Source of the DNA: Rugosimonospora africana
Lineage (GTDB): Bacteria > Actinomycetota > Actinomycetes > Mycobacteriales > Micromonosporaceae
Direction of reading: 5' to 3'
DNA: 64,000 nucleotides
Assembly: GCF_016862975.1 (NCBI RefSeq)
Contig: NZ_BONZ01000030.1
Span: forward strand, 62,001 to 126,000
In this document: piece by piece, positions 1 through 7,325 of the stretch
How the letters are laid out: each line of letters starts with the position of its first letter
How positions within the stretch are numbered: the stretch's first letter is position 1
The notes under the pieces: generated by a model
Seen by the model: the letters and a program-made list of their open reading frames with translations, nothing else
Database searches by the model: none
Told to the model about the DNA's origin: nothing
Position numbers and translations under genes: made by a program

Positions 1-695
1 CGAAACAGCTCTGTCCGCGCGTCGGTTTGACGCGGTAGGTCGGCAGCGGGCGTTTCCAGCAGACCCAGGAAGCCGTCGAGCACGGTGACCGGGTCGGCCG
101 GTGCCTGAGCGGGATCGGGATGGAAGCCGCGCAGGTTGACGTACAGGACGCGCTCGAAGAGTCCCTGGCGGATGAACTCGTGCGCGGCATGCACGGCCAG
201 TTGAGTCTTGCCGACACCGGCCAATCCCTCGATGGTGATGGCTGCCGGCCGGCCGGAGCCGGCCAGGTCCCGCAGCGCGCGTAGCTCCCGGCCGCGGCCG
301 GTGAACCACCGCAGATCCTCCGGCAGGATGTCCTGGGCGCGGATCTCGCTGGCGGTGTGGGCCTTCGCGCCGATGTCACGCAACGCCTGCCGCCACCCGC
401 CCAGGTAGCCCACGTCGGTGTGCAGCGCGCGTACGACCGCGATGAGCAGATCGCCATTGAGCCGCCGCCGCCCTGTCTTGAAACAGTCCGCGACCGTGGA
501 CTTCCTCGCGCGCTCGCCGGGCGGGCGTCCGGCCGCCGACCAGATCCTGTTTACGCGCTGGGTAATGGCGTCATAAGACGGGTTTCCGGCCCAAGCCTTC
601 AATGCCCGTAAGACGTCAATGAGTTCCGCGAGGGTGCCCGCCTGACTCGGGTCAGGAGGCATCCCGAACGCACGCACTACTACCGGCTCGGTCAT
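1..695 (-). CDS. NB-ARC (AfsR/STAND-type) regulator, 3' end outside the window
   Basis: Reading the minus strand from an ATG at 695 gives an uninterrupted frame of 231 codons that runs off the left edge, so this is the N-terminal part of a larger protein. The first ~100 residues resemble the helical N-terminal domain of actinobacterial NB-ARC regulators. Near residue 155 comes a P-loop, GLAGVGKTQLAV, followed by VLYVNLRGF, the usual next strand of NB-ARC ATPases. Family knowledge: such STAND proteins couple nucleotide binding to a C-terminal TPR sensor and control gene expression. The missing C-terminus prevents a firm subclass. Its start faces the secreted-protein gene at 937. Confidence 0.8.
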   Translation of the reverse strand, partial: MTEPVVVRAFGMPPDPSQAGTLAELIDVLRALKAWAGNPSYDAITQRVNRIWSAAGRPPGERARKSTVADCFKTGRRRLNGDLLIAVVRALHTDVGYLGGWRQALRDIGAKAHTASEIRAQDILPEDLRWFTGRGRELRALRDLAGSGRPAAITIEGLAGVGKTQLAVHAAHEFIRQGLFERVLYVNLRGFHPDPAQAPADPVTVLDGFLGLLETPAADLPRQTDARTELF

Positions 696-936
696 CGGTC
701 AACTCCCCGTATTGAAGACCATTGACAGCCGGAATCATGTTAACGGCAACCCGGCCGCATTGGGGACCATGACGGCTGCGAAGAATTCAGGCCCGGTCAC
801 GCGGACGGGACTGCCATCCGGGATCGTCCGGATTTCTCGCCACCGTCCCGCGGTTCGGCGACAGTCGATGTCGGTAACCACCTGGGCTCAACCGGGCCGG
901 GATGGTCCAGTCCTTCAGATCCAGCCGGGAGGCATC

Positions 937-1377
937 ATGCTACGGAAGTTGCTCATGACCACCGCGGTGTCCGCGGCTCTGCTCACGGCCGGAGCCGCAC
1001 CCGCGCTCGCGGCGGAGCCCGCCGCGGTTCATCCGGCGGCGAGCGGGGGTGGGTGCCAGCCATACAGCGAGGGCCTACAGGTGTGCATCAGCTGGAAGAC
1101 GGGTGTCGGGCTTTCCGCCGACTTCTACGTCACCAAGTGGAATCCGATCGCCAGTGGGTGGAAAGGTTCTCTCAACATCGTCGTGTGCCCGTCGGGGCAC
1201 ACAGCCTGCGACGGCCCCCCGGCCAACCGCACTTACTCGATCACGTCGCCGACCACCCACTATGGATCCATCACGAGTTCGCCTGGCGGACATGGAACGG
1301 CCTACTCGGTGGTCTCGCTCTACAACGCGTCCGGTGGCTATGTGAATGCCTACAAGAGCCCCGTCGAGACCTACTGA
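937..1377 (+). CDS. Small secreted protein, unknown function
   Basis: 146 aa. I chose the ATG at 937 because GGGAGG lies at 927-932 and the protein then begins with a clean signal peptide: MLRKLL, a hydrophobic stretch, and an Ala-Leu-Ala-Ala cleavage site near residue 27. The frame stays open upstream but without signal-like sequence. The mature part is about 120 aa, rich in Gly, Ser, Thr and Tyr, with four cysteines in two pairs (CQPYSEGLQVC and CPSGHTAC), suggesting two disulfides. I do not recognise a family. It stands alone between an NB-ARC regulator and a sialidase and is followed by a hairpin terminator. Confidence 0.7.
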   Translation: MLRKLLMTTAVSAALLTAGAAPALAAEPAAVHPAASGGGCQPYSEGLQVCISWKTGVGLSADFYVTKWNPIASGWKGSLNIVVCPSGHTACDGPPANRTYSITSPTTHYGSITSSPGGHGTAYSVVSLYNASGGYVNAYKSPVETY

Positions 1378-1424
1378 CGATTGCCAATACCCGAATTCGA
1401 AATCACCTCCCTCGAATGAGGCGG

Positions 1425-1455
1425 GCGTCCGGCGGCCGGAGGAGCCGTCGGACGC
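1425..1455 (+). terminator. Hairpin terminator after the small secreted protein
   Basis: Arms GCGTCCGGCGG (1425-1435) and CCGTCGGACGC (1445-1455) pair over 11 bp with one G-U wobble, followed by CTTTG. It lies 48 bp past the stop of the 937-1377 gene. Confidence 0.6.
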
Positions 1456-1520
1456 TTTGCCGTAACCGTAGGCACAGCCGATGCCGGGAGACGGGTCGCC
1501 CCAAGGGGCTTGCGGTGCTC

Positions 1521-1540
1521 GACGTAGGACGTAGGATGTC
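1521..1540 (+). promoter_or_regulatory. Putative sialidase operator, copy 1
   Basis: Right half GTAGGATGTC (1531-1540) matches 9 of 10 bases of the half-site found before the second sialidase at 37776-37785. The left half is weaker (6 of 10). It lies about 180 bp before the 1722 sialidase start. Confidence 0.5.
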
Positions 1541-1590
1541 CTCATCGACGTACGCCAAGGCCGATGGGGCTGGAAGGATCGCGGTTGTCC

Positions 1591-1610
1591 GGCTTGGGAC
1601 GTGGGATGTC
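1591..1610 (+). promoter_or_regulatory. Putative sialidase operator, copy 2
   Basis: Right half GTGGGATGTC (1601-1610) is identical to the half-site of the perfect palindrome at 37766-37785. The left half matches 5 of 10. The centre-to-centre distance to copy 1 is 70 bp, close to seven helical turns. Confidence 0.55.
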
Positions 1611-1647
1611 CGCCTACCTGTCGTACCCGGAGGTCGACAGGTAGGCG
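1611..1647 (+). other. Perfect 13-bp-stem hairpin in the sialidase leader
   Basis: CGCCTACCTGTCG (1611-1623) and CGACAGGTAGGCG (1635-1647) are perfectly complementary around an 11-nt loop. It abuts operator copy 2 and precedes the sialidase start by 75 bp. No T-run follows, so it may be an RNA leader structure or a second protein site rather than a terminator. Confidence 0.55.
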
Positions 1648-1721
1648 TCGTCATACGGCCCCTTCGCCGGCCGTTCGACGCGATCCTCCCCGGCGGTGAC
1701 CCGTGGAGGTATCGCAATTCG

Positions 1722-3599
1722 ATGATCAGACAAAGACGCCGTCTACTGTCCACTGTGGTGATTGCGGCGATGGCGGCCGCCTTGCTCACCACCGGCACCG
1801 CGTACGCCGCCGAGCCGTACCACGAGGAGACCGCGGTCTTCACGGCGAACACGGAAGGCCACTTCTGTTACCGGATCCCGGCGATCGTCAAGGCCGCCAA
1901 CGGGGATCTGCTCGCGTTCGCCGAGGGTCGGGTCGACAACTGCAACGACCGGGGCAACATCGACCTGGTGCTCAAACGGTCGCACGACGGCGGCCGCACC
2001 TGGGGGCCCTTGCAGATCGTGTCGCGCGGCAACGGCGACACGCATGGCAACCCGATGCCGGTCGTGGACGAACGTACCGGTCGGGTCGTGCTGTTCACGA
2101 CTCACAACCCGGGCACCGGAACCGGCGGTCGGGTTCCGTACCTGCAGGTCAGTGACGACAACGGGGCGACCTGGACCGCTCCGCGGGAAATGACCGAGTT
2201 GCTGCGTCCGGAGTGGACGAGTTGGTATGCCACCGGTCCCGGGCACGCCATCCAGCTCACGCGTGGCCCGCATGCCGGCCGGCTGGTGATCAGCGCCAAC
2301 CACGAGGGTGGGACGCCTTCTCCGGGCATCCTCCTCGCCTACAGCGACGACGACGGGAACACGTGGCAGATGGGCGCCGACGGCGGTGGCGCCACCCCCG
2401 ACATCGCCGTCAACGAGTCGAGTCTGGTGGAGCTGACCGACGGGCGGATCTACGTCAACGTGCGGGAGGGCGGAACGGCCCTGGGAACCCGGGCGTACGC
2501 GATCTCCAGCGATGGCGGTGAAAGCTACGACGCGCCGTTCCAGATGGTGCCCGAGCTGACGATGCCTGTCGTGCAGGGATCGATGGTGCGCCTGGACGCC
2601 ACCGACCAGGGCGACGCGGGCAACCGCATCCTGTTCGCCGGACCCGCCAACCCCGGCAAGCGTGAGGCTCTGACGATCCGGTCGTCGTTCGACGAGGCGC
2701 AGAGCTGGCAGACGTGGCAGCAAGGCAAGGTCATCAGCTGGGGTCCGGGCGGGTACTCCGACCTGGTGAAGATCGGGAACGATCCCGTCGAGGGGCCCGT
2801 GGCCGGGGTGCTGTACGAAGGCGGCACGGTCGCGCTGTACGAGGTGATCGAGTTCGTCAGGTTCAACGAGGCGTACCTCGACACCCCCAACGGCACACCG
2901 CCGAACCTGCCGCCGCCGCCAGCGCCGGGGCCGACCACCCCGGACGCGTCACCGCGCTACGACAACACCGCCTATGTGCGCGGCGGGGCGACGCTGACCG
3001 ATGGGCGCTTCGGCGACGGGCTCGCGTTCGACGGCGTCGACGACCGCGTGGAGGTGCCGTACAACAGCGACGTCGACCTCGGAGACGGCGACTTCACCAT
3101 CATGACGTGGTTCCGGTACAGCGCGACCACCGGTCAGCACACCCTCTGGTGGTTCTACCAATGGGGTACCGGCGCGGCACAGATCTGGCTGCGGGCGTAC
3201 CCGGTGAACAACCGCATCCAGGCCGTCGTCGGCACCGGCCAAGGCGACGCGAACATCACCATCCAGGGTGCGTACAACGACGGGCTCTGGCACCACGTCG
3301 CGATGCGACGCACGGCGACCCGGGTCCAGGTCCTCATCGACGGCGCCACGGTCGCCGACGTGGCCGCCCCCCGCGGCTCGGTGACCACCGGCAAGGAGTT
3401 CGGCATCCAGAGCATCATCCTCGGCCAACGGATCGACCAGACCAACGTCGACCCGTTCCACGGCACCCTCGACGAATTCCGCGTCTACGGCCGCGCCCTC
3501 AGCGATGAGGAACTGCGGGAGATCCGGCAGCACAACGTACCCATCGCCGGGCAGCTCCGGCTCCGCCTCCCGTTCACGACCATCAAACCTCAGCAATAG
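1722..3599 (+). CDS. Secreted sialidase (GH33) with C-terminal LamG-like domain
   Basis: 625 aa exo-sialidase predicted to release terminal sialic acid from extracellular glycans. A signal peptide (residues 1-30, ending AYAA) is followed by a six-bladed propeller: YRIP with the arginine-triad Arg51, Asp76 as likely acid/base, Asp-boxes SHDGGRTW, SDDNGATW and SDDDGNTW, Glu232 in NESS, Arg302 in GNR, and Tyr345 in GYSDL as the expected nucleophile. A Pro-rich linker (~395-410) leads to a LamG/concanavalin-like domain (~425-610) that could bind carbohydrate. GGAGG lies 12 bp before the ATG, slightly far. It is a paralogue of the gene at 37816 and shares its operator motif. Confidence 0.92.
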   Translation: MIRQRRRLLSTVVIAAMAAALLTTGTAYAAEPYHEETAVFTANTEGHFCYRIPAIVKAANGDLLAFAEGRVDNCNDRGNIDLVLKRSHDGGRTWGPLQIVSRGNGDTHGNPMPVVDERTGRVVLFTTHNPGTGTGGRVPYLQVSDDNGATWTAPREMTELLRPEWTSWYATGPGHAIQLTRGPHAGRLVISANHEGGTPSPGILLAYSDDDGNTWQMGADGGGATPDIAVNESSLVELTDGRIYVNVREGGTALGTRAYAISSDGGESYDAPFQMVPELTMPVVQGSMVRLDATDQGDAGNRILFAGPANPGKREALTIRSSFDEAQSWQTWQQGKVISWGPGGYSDLVKIGNDPVEGPVAGVLYEGGTVALYEVIEFVRFNEAYLDTPNGTPPNLPPPPAPGPTTPDASPRYDNTAYVRGGATLTDGRFGDGLAFDGVDDRVEVPYNSDVDLGDGDFTIMTWFRYSATTGQHTLWWFYQWGTGAAQIWLRAYPVNNRIQAVVGTGQGDANITIQGAYNDGLWHHVAMRRTATRVQVLIDGATVADVAAPRGSVTTGKEFGIQSIILGQRIDQTNVDPFHGTLDEFRVYGRALSDEELREIRQHNVPIAGQLRLRLPFTTIKPQQ

Positions 3600-3608
3600 C
3601 CGCGGCGA

Positions 3609-3658
3609 CGGTGCCCCGCCGGACGCCTATGAGAATCCAGGCGTCCGGCGGGGCACCG
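3609..3658 (+). terminator. Strong 20-bp-stem terminator after the sialidase
   Basis: Arms at 3609-3628 and 3639-3658 are perfectly complementary over 20 bp, with a 10-nt A-rich loop. It starts 10 bp after the sialidase stop and has no T-tract, as is common in actinomycetes. Confidence 0.85.
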
Positions 3659-3701
3659 CGCTGGCGAACCACCCGGCGCGGGACCGTGATGTGAGACACG
3701 G

Positions 3702-3731
3702 TTCAACTTCCATTAAGCCTATGGGTACAGT
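3702..3731 (+). promoter_or_regulatory. Promoter with CCTATGGG operator, upstream of leader peptide 1
   Basis: A -10 TACAGT (3726-3731) lies 18 bp after a weak -35 TTCAAC (3702-3707). CCTATGGG at 3718-3725 fills the end of the spacer. The 17-mer CCTATGGGTACAGTAGG matches 14 of 17 positions of the element at 13276. The leader GTG at 3739 is 8 bp past the -10, so the transcript is probably leaderless. Confidence 0.6.
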
Positions 3732-3738
3732 AGGGATC

Positions 3739-3813
3739 GTGAACGGCTCACTGCTCTGGTCCCGGCGCGAGATCGACCTCGCGTTCTTCGCCAGTGCGCT
3801 GTGTCGGCGCTGA
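3739..3813 (+). CDS. Putative Cys/Arg-terminated leader peptide 1
   Basis: A 24-codon frame starting with GTG exactly where transcription is predicted to begin. It contains WSRREIDL and ends ASALCRR-stop. This resembles the short actinobacterial leader peptides (SRRxIDL...ALCR) commonly annotated upstream of sulfur-assimilation genes; that family match is from memory. It lies 190 bp before the ROK regulator gene. Inference: cysteinyl-tRNA shortage stalls ribosomes at the terminal Cys-Arg codons and changes downstream expression. The sequence 3814-4005 contains no other gene. Confidence 0.65.
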   Translation: MNGSLLWSRREIDLAFFASALCRR

Positions 3814-4005
3814 CTGGCTGTTCTACCGTTCGCACCGCGGCGCCCGCCATTGTCAGCGGGGCCAATCTGATCCATCGAGCCGGCGGCACCTCGTAGTGGG
3901 GCCCGGCGGGATCCCCGCTTCTCCGGTCATCCGCGACCGCTAGCGATATCTGATGCCACGCGGGCTTGTGCCGCGACGGCGTTCATCCTTCCGGGTGACT
4001 CACCT

Positions 4006-5241
4006 GTGGCGAGGTGGTTCGTGAACGAGCCGGCCGGCATCGGGCGTACGACCCGGCGGGGCGACCTGCCACCGCCCGTGCCTCAGAAGTCGCGAGACAC
4101 GGCAGGGGAGGTGCTGCGCACCATCCTCGACCATGGGCCGATCGCGCGCAGTTCGGTCGCTCGGGCGGCGCGCCTGTCCGCGGCTTCGGTCAGTGGCGTC
4201 GCTGCCTCGCTGCTGGACCGTGGACTCGTCCGTGAGGTTCCGGAGGCGGCCGGGCCACCCGGTGTCGGTCGGCCGCACGTGCCGCTGAACATCGACACCG
4301 ACGGCTTCGCGGTCATCGGCGCGCACATCGCGGTCACACACACGACGGTTGCCCTGCTTGACCTTCGGGGACGGGTCATCGCGCAACGCCGGGATCCGCG
4401 CGGCGGTAGCGACCCGGACGACGTCCTCGCCGCACTCGCCTCACGGGTGGCCGCCCTCCGCGACGAGTACGGCCGAGGGCGCCGGATCCTCGGCCTCGGT
4501 ACCGCGACGGGCGGCTGGGTGGACGCCGCGAACGGCGCGGTCGTCGAACATCCGCTCCTCGGATGGCACGACGTTCCGGTCGGTGGCGTGCTGGCCGAGG
4601 CCACCGGGCTCCCGGTGCGTCTCGACGGCAACTCCCGCGCGTTGCTCACCGCCGAACTGCTGTTCGGCGCCGCCGCCCGGCGTGCCCGGGACAGCGCGGT
4701 TCAGCTCTTCGTGGGAGATGCCGTCGACGTGGCCTTCGCGTTGGGCGGCACCGTCCATCGCGGTGTCCGGTCTGCCGCCGGCGCTGTCGCTCACCTGCCG
4801 GTGGAGGGCTGCCGTGAGGTCTGTGCCTGTGGCCGCACCGGCTGCCTGCAGGCCGTTGTCTCCGGCCAGACGCTCGTGCGCCGTGCGCTGGCCGGTGGAC
4901 TGATCGACCGGCCCGACTTCCGCGCCCTGGTGGGTGCGGCCGTCGCCGGACACGAAGAGGCGGTCGCGATGTTCGAGGAGCGGGCCCGAGTCGTGGGCCG
5001 GGCCGCGGGCGCGCTACTCGACCTGTTCGACCCGGCGGTTCTCGTTGTGGTGGAAGCGGGTGCGAACCGGTTGCCCGGACTGTTCGGGACGGTACGAGCC
5101 GAAGCGGCGGCCTGGTCGGATGGGGGCGCCGCCGCGGCCAGAGTCATTCGGCCGACCAGCTTTCCGGACAACGTACTCGCGGTCGCCGGAGGCGCGGTCG
5201 CCCTCGACCGGGTGTATGCCGCGCCGCTGGACACGTGCTGA
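4006..5241 (+). CDS. ROK-family transcriptional regulator (SsuR-like by context)
   Basis: 411 aa. The N-terminal winged helix (~25-85; ARSSVARAARLSAASVSGVAASLL) is followed by a ROK kinase-fold domain. The ROK zinc motif is visible as GAVAHLPV...CACGRTGCLQ (His and three Cys). The phosphate-binding DxGxT is degenerate, as expected for a regulator rather than a sugar kinase. Family knowledge: the sulfonate regulator SsuR of Corynebacterium glutamicum is a ROK protein, and this gene stands directly before an ssu-type operon. GTG at 4006 is used; GTG at 4021 with GCGAGG upstream is an equally good start. Confidence 0.85.
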   Translation: MARWFVNEPAGIGRTTRRGDLPPPVPQKSRDTAGEVLRTILDHGPIARSSVARAARLSAASVSGVAASLLDRGLVREVPEAAGPPGVGRPHVPLNIDTDGFAVIGAHIAVTHTTVALLDLRGRVIAQRRDPRGGSDPDDVLAALASRVAALRDEYGRGRRILGLGTATGGWVDAANGAVVEHPLLGWHDVPVGGVLAEATGLPVRLDGNSRALLTAELLFGAAARRARDSAVQLFVGDAVDVAFALGGTVHRGVRSAAGAVAHLPVEGCREVCACGRTGCLQAVVSGQTLVRRALAGGLIDRPDFRALVGAAVAGHEEAVAMFEERARVVGRAAGALLDLFDPAVLVVVEAGANRLPGLFGTVRAEAAAWSDGGAAAARVIRPTSFPDNVLAVAGGAVALDRVYAAPLDTC

Positions 5242-5293
5242 TTGCCGTCCTTCGCCGTCGGAGGAATCGTAGTTAATTCAGCCCGGCGCATAG

Positions 5294-5321
5294 TTGTCAA
5301 CTAAGCCCATCGGATTAGTAT
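5294..5321 (+). promoter_or_regulatory. Promoter of the organosulfur operon with CCCATCGG operator
   Basis: -35 TTGTCA (5294-5299), a 16-bp spacer, and -10 TAGTAT (5316-5321). CCCATCGG (5306-5313) sits inside the spacer, where a bound repressor would block RNA polymerase. The predicted start falls on the GTG of leader peptide 2 (5329). Confidence 0.7.
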
Positions 5322-5328
5322 GAATTCT

Positions 5329-5403
5329 GTGCTGACGATGACCCAGACACCGAGCGGTCCGATCTCGGACCGGGCGTGTCCGGTCGCGTCCTGTCATCGC
5401 TGA
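5329..5403 (+). CDS. Putative Cys-rich leader peptide 2
   Basis: 24 codons, the same length as leader peptide 1. GTG lies 8 bp past the -10; an in-frame ATG exists at 5320. It ends RACPVASCHR-stop, with two Cys in the last eight residues. A small hairpin follows (GCCCGC 5434-5439 / GCGGGC 5446-5451), and the flavin reductase starts 137 bp downstream. Inference: a cysteine- or sulfur-sensing attenuator for the whole operon. Confidence 0.6.
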   Translation: MLTMTQTPSGPISDRACPVASCHR

Positions 5404-5488
5404 CACCGGCACACACGCCCGACGCCCGCTCCCGCCCGCCGTGCCGCGGGCCGGATTCGCCCTGGCGTACTTCGACATCCGAGCGGAA

Positions 5489-5528
5489 GCCGACCTCAGA
5501 TCCGAGCAGCCGACCTCAGATCCGAACG
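5489..5528 (+). repeat. Two 20-bp tandem units before the flavin reductase
   Basis: The unit GCCGACCTCAGATCCGAGCA at 5489-5508 is repeated with two changes at 5509-5528, ending at the ribosome-binding site (CGGAG 5527-5531) of the next gene. Confidence 0.75.
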
Positions 5529-5540
5529 GAGCCGACCCCT

Positions 5541-6047
5541 ATGACCACCGTCGCCCCCCGATCACGCCTATCCCTACCGGTCGACGCCGCGTTGTTCCGC
5601 CAGGTGTTCCGGCGCCACGCAGCGGGTGTCGCTGTCGTGACCGCCGACGCGGGACGCGGCCCCGCGGGCGTGACCGTGACATCCCTCGCCTCGCTGTCCG
5701 CCGAACCGCCCCTGCTGTCCTTCAGCATCTCGGCGACCGCGTCGACCTGGCCGCACCTTCGGGACGCCGACACTGCTGTCGTGCACCTGCTGGGAGCGGC
5801 GCACACCGAGTTGGCGCGGACCTTCGCCACCAGCGGTATCGATCGGTTCGCCGCGCCGACCCGCTGGCGCCGGCTGCCGACCGGCGAACCCGTCCTGGAC
5901 GGTGCCGCCGCCTGGTTGCGGATCTGGCTCGAACACCGCCACCCCGCCGGCGGTTCGCATCTGGTCATCGGCCTGATCGAAGAGGTGGGGATCGCCGAAG
6001 CCGGCGGCCCGTTGCTCTATCACGACGGCACCTACCACGCCCTCTGA
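5541..6047 (+). CDS. Flavin reductase family protein (monooxygenase partner)
   Basis: 168 aa. It belongs to the small NAD(P)H:flavin oxidoreductases of the split-barrel type: FRRHAAGVAVVTA at the N-terminus, GVTVTSLASLSAEPPLLSF for the FMN site, and a late HLVIGLIEEV strand. It would supply reduced FMN to the two flavin-dependent monooxygenases at 8925 and 10330. The ATG at 5541 is chosen because the conserved fold starts right after it and CGGAG is 9 bp upstream; the longer open frame upstream is the leader region. First structural gene of the operon. Confidence 0.85.
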   Translation: MTTVAPRSRLSLPVDAALFRQVFRRHAAGVAVVTADAGRGPAGVTVTSLASLSAEPPLLSFSISATASTWPHLRDADTAVVHLLGAAHTELARTFATSGIDRFAAPTRWRRLPTGEPVLDGAAAWLRIWLEHRHPAGGSHLVIGLIEEVGIAEAGGPLLYHDGTYHAL

Positions 6048-6133
6048 AAGCACACCTTCTGAAAGCACGCCCGCTGAAACCACGCCCTGTGAAAACCACG
6101 CCTCGAAAAGCCAGGCCCTCTGAAAACCCCTCG
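6043..6133 (+). repeat. Degenerate 15-bp tandem repeat, six units
   Basis: Units begin at 6043, 6058, 6073, 6088, 6103 and 6119, modelled on TCTGAAAGCACGCCC. The first unit contains the stop codon of the flavin reductase and the last ends 6 bp before the AAGGA of the next gene. Confidence 0.8.
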
Positions 6134-6149
6134 CCAGAGAAGGACGGTC

Positions 6150-7325
6150 ATGACCACATCGCCCCAGCCCCCGGCCCTCGACGCCGGCCGCCGAACCCAC
6201 CGCCGCGCGGCTGATCGCGGCGGCGTCGGGCAGGCGACCGGCCGCGTGCGGCGCACCGACCGATCGCGCCGTTCGGCGCTCGCGTGCGTCGCGGTGCTGG
6301 CCGTCGCACTGTCCGGCCTGACCGCCTGCGGGAGCAAGGACTCGGGCGCAACCCTGGAGCTGTCGGCCGCACTGCCCGACAAGGTCCCCGGCGGCACAGT
6401 CATCCGGATCGGTGATCCGTCGATCCAGGCGATCGTGCAGACCTCGGGCCTGAGCAGACAGCTGGCGGACGCCGGCGTGAAAGTCCAGTGGGCCAACATC
6501 AGTGGCGGTCCGCAGAGCATTCAAGCCTTCCGCGGCAACAAGCTCGACTGCAGCTCGGTCGCCGACATCCCCTCGCTGTTCGCCGCCTGGACCGGAACCT
6601 CGACCAGAATCATCTTCCAGTCGGTGACGGTCGATCCGCTCGAGCACCCCATCTACGAACTGGGTGTGGCTCCCGGGGTCACGGTCACCTCGCTGGCGGA
6701 CCTCCGGGGCAAGAAGATCGCCTACAGTGCCGGCCAGGCGCAGGGCGCGCTCGTGCTGCGGGTACTGCAGAAGGCGGGCCTGACTCAGAAGGATGTCAAG
6801 CTGATCGACCTGACCAGCACCGGTGACTCGTACGTCACGGCGCTTGGCGGCAAAGCCGTCGACGTCGCGCCACTCGGGGCCGCCAACGTGAAGATCTACG
6901 AGGGGAAGTACCCGGGAGGCACCGCGATCCCGACCGGCATCCGTGACGACGCGTCGACGCTCTACTGCCTGACCAGCTCCGTGAAGGACGAGGCGAAGGC
7001 TGCCGCGCTCAAGGTGTACGTCGCGGTCCGCACCAAGGCGTTGCTGTGGCAGAACCAGCACCCCGACGAGTACGCCAAGGCGTACCTCGAGGACGTCCAG
7101 GGGCTCAGCGCCGCCGACGCGAAGACGGTCAACGCGCTCGACGGGACCGCGGGCATACCGTCGACCTGGGACAACGCGCAGACTCGGCTCCAGGAAACCG
7201 CCGACCTGCTGGCCAGGGAGCAGGGCCACAAGAAACTCGACGTGAGCATCCTCGTGGACCGCCGCTTCGAGAAGATCGAGGCAGCGGCCGCCGGCTCCGA
7301 TGTGGTCACCGGTGACGCGTCATGA
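6150..7325 (+). CDS. ssuA: Sulfonate-type ABC transporter substrate-binding lipoprotein
   Basis: 391 aa. After an Arg-rich N-terminus, a hydrophobic segment ends in lipobox LSGLTAC (Cys60), so the mature protein is membrane-anchored outside the cell. The fold is the SsuA/NMT1 type: IRIGDPSIQAIVQTSG, SVADIPSLFAAW, VTSLADLRGKKIAYSAGQAQG. It probably captures an organosulfur compound. AAGGA precedes the ATG. The stop overlaps the permease start (ATGA), so transporter subunits are translationally coupled. The exact ligand cannot be read from sequence. Confidence 0.85.
   Translation: MTTSPQPPALDAGRRTHRRAADRGGVGQATGRVRRTDRSRRSALACVAVLAVALSGLTACGSKDSGATLELSAALPDKVPGGTVIRIGDPSIQAIVQTSGLSRQLADAGVKVQWANISGGPQSIQAFRGNKLDCSSVADIPSLFAAWTGTSTRIIFQSVTVDPLEHPIYELGVAPGVTVTSLADLRGKKIAYSAGQAQGALVLRVLQKAGLTQKDVKLIDLTSTGDSYVTALGGKAVDVAPLGAANVKIYEGKYPGGTAIPTGIRDDASTLYCLTSSVKDEAKAAALKVYVAVRTKALLWQNQHPDEYAKAYLEDVQGLSAADAKTVNALDGTAGIPSTWDNAQTRLQETADLLAREQGHKKLDVSILVDRRFEKIEAAAAGSDVVTGDAS

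Noticed and set aside
712-936. N-terminal extension of the small secreted protein
   Set aside because: The stretch lacks a signal and the ribosome-binding site and signal peptide support ATG 937.
3505-3738. Longer gene ending in leader peptide 1
   Set aside because: It would overlap the sialidase and run through a 20-bp terminator stem and a promoter.
6043-6133. Tandem repeat as a CRISPR-like array
   Set aside because: Units are only 15 bp, directly adjacent without spacers, and there are no cas genes.
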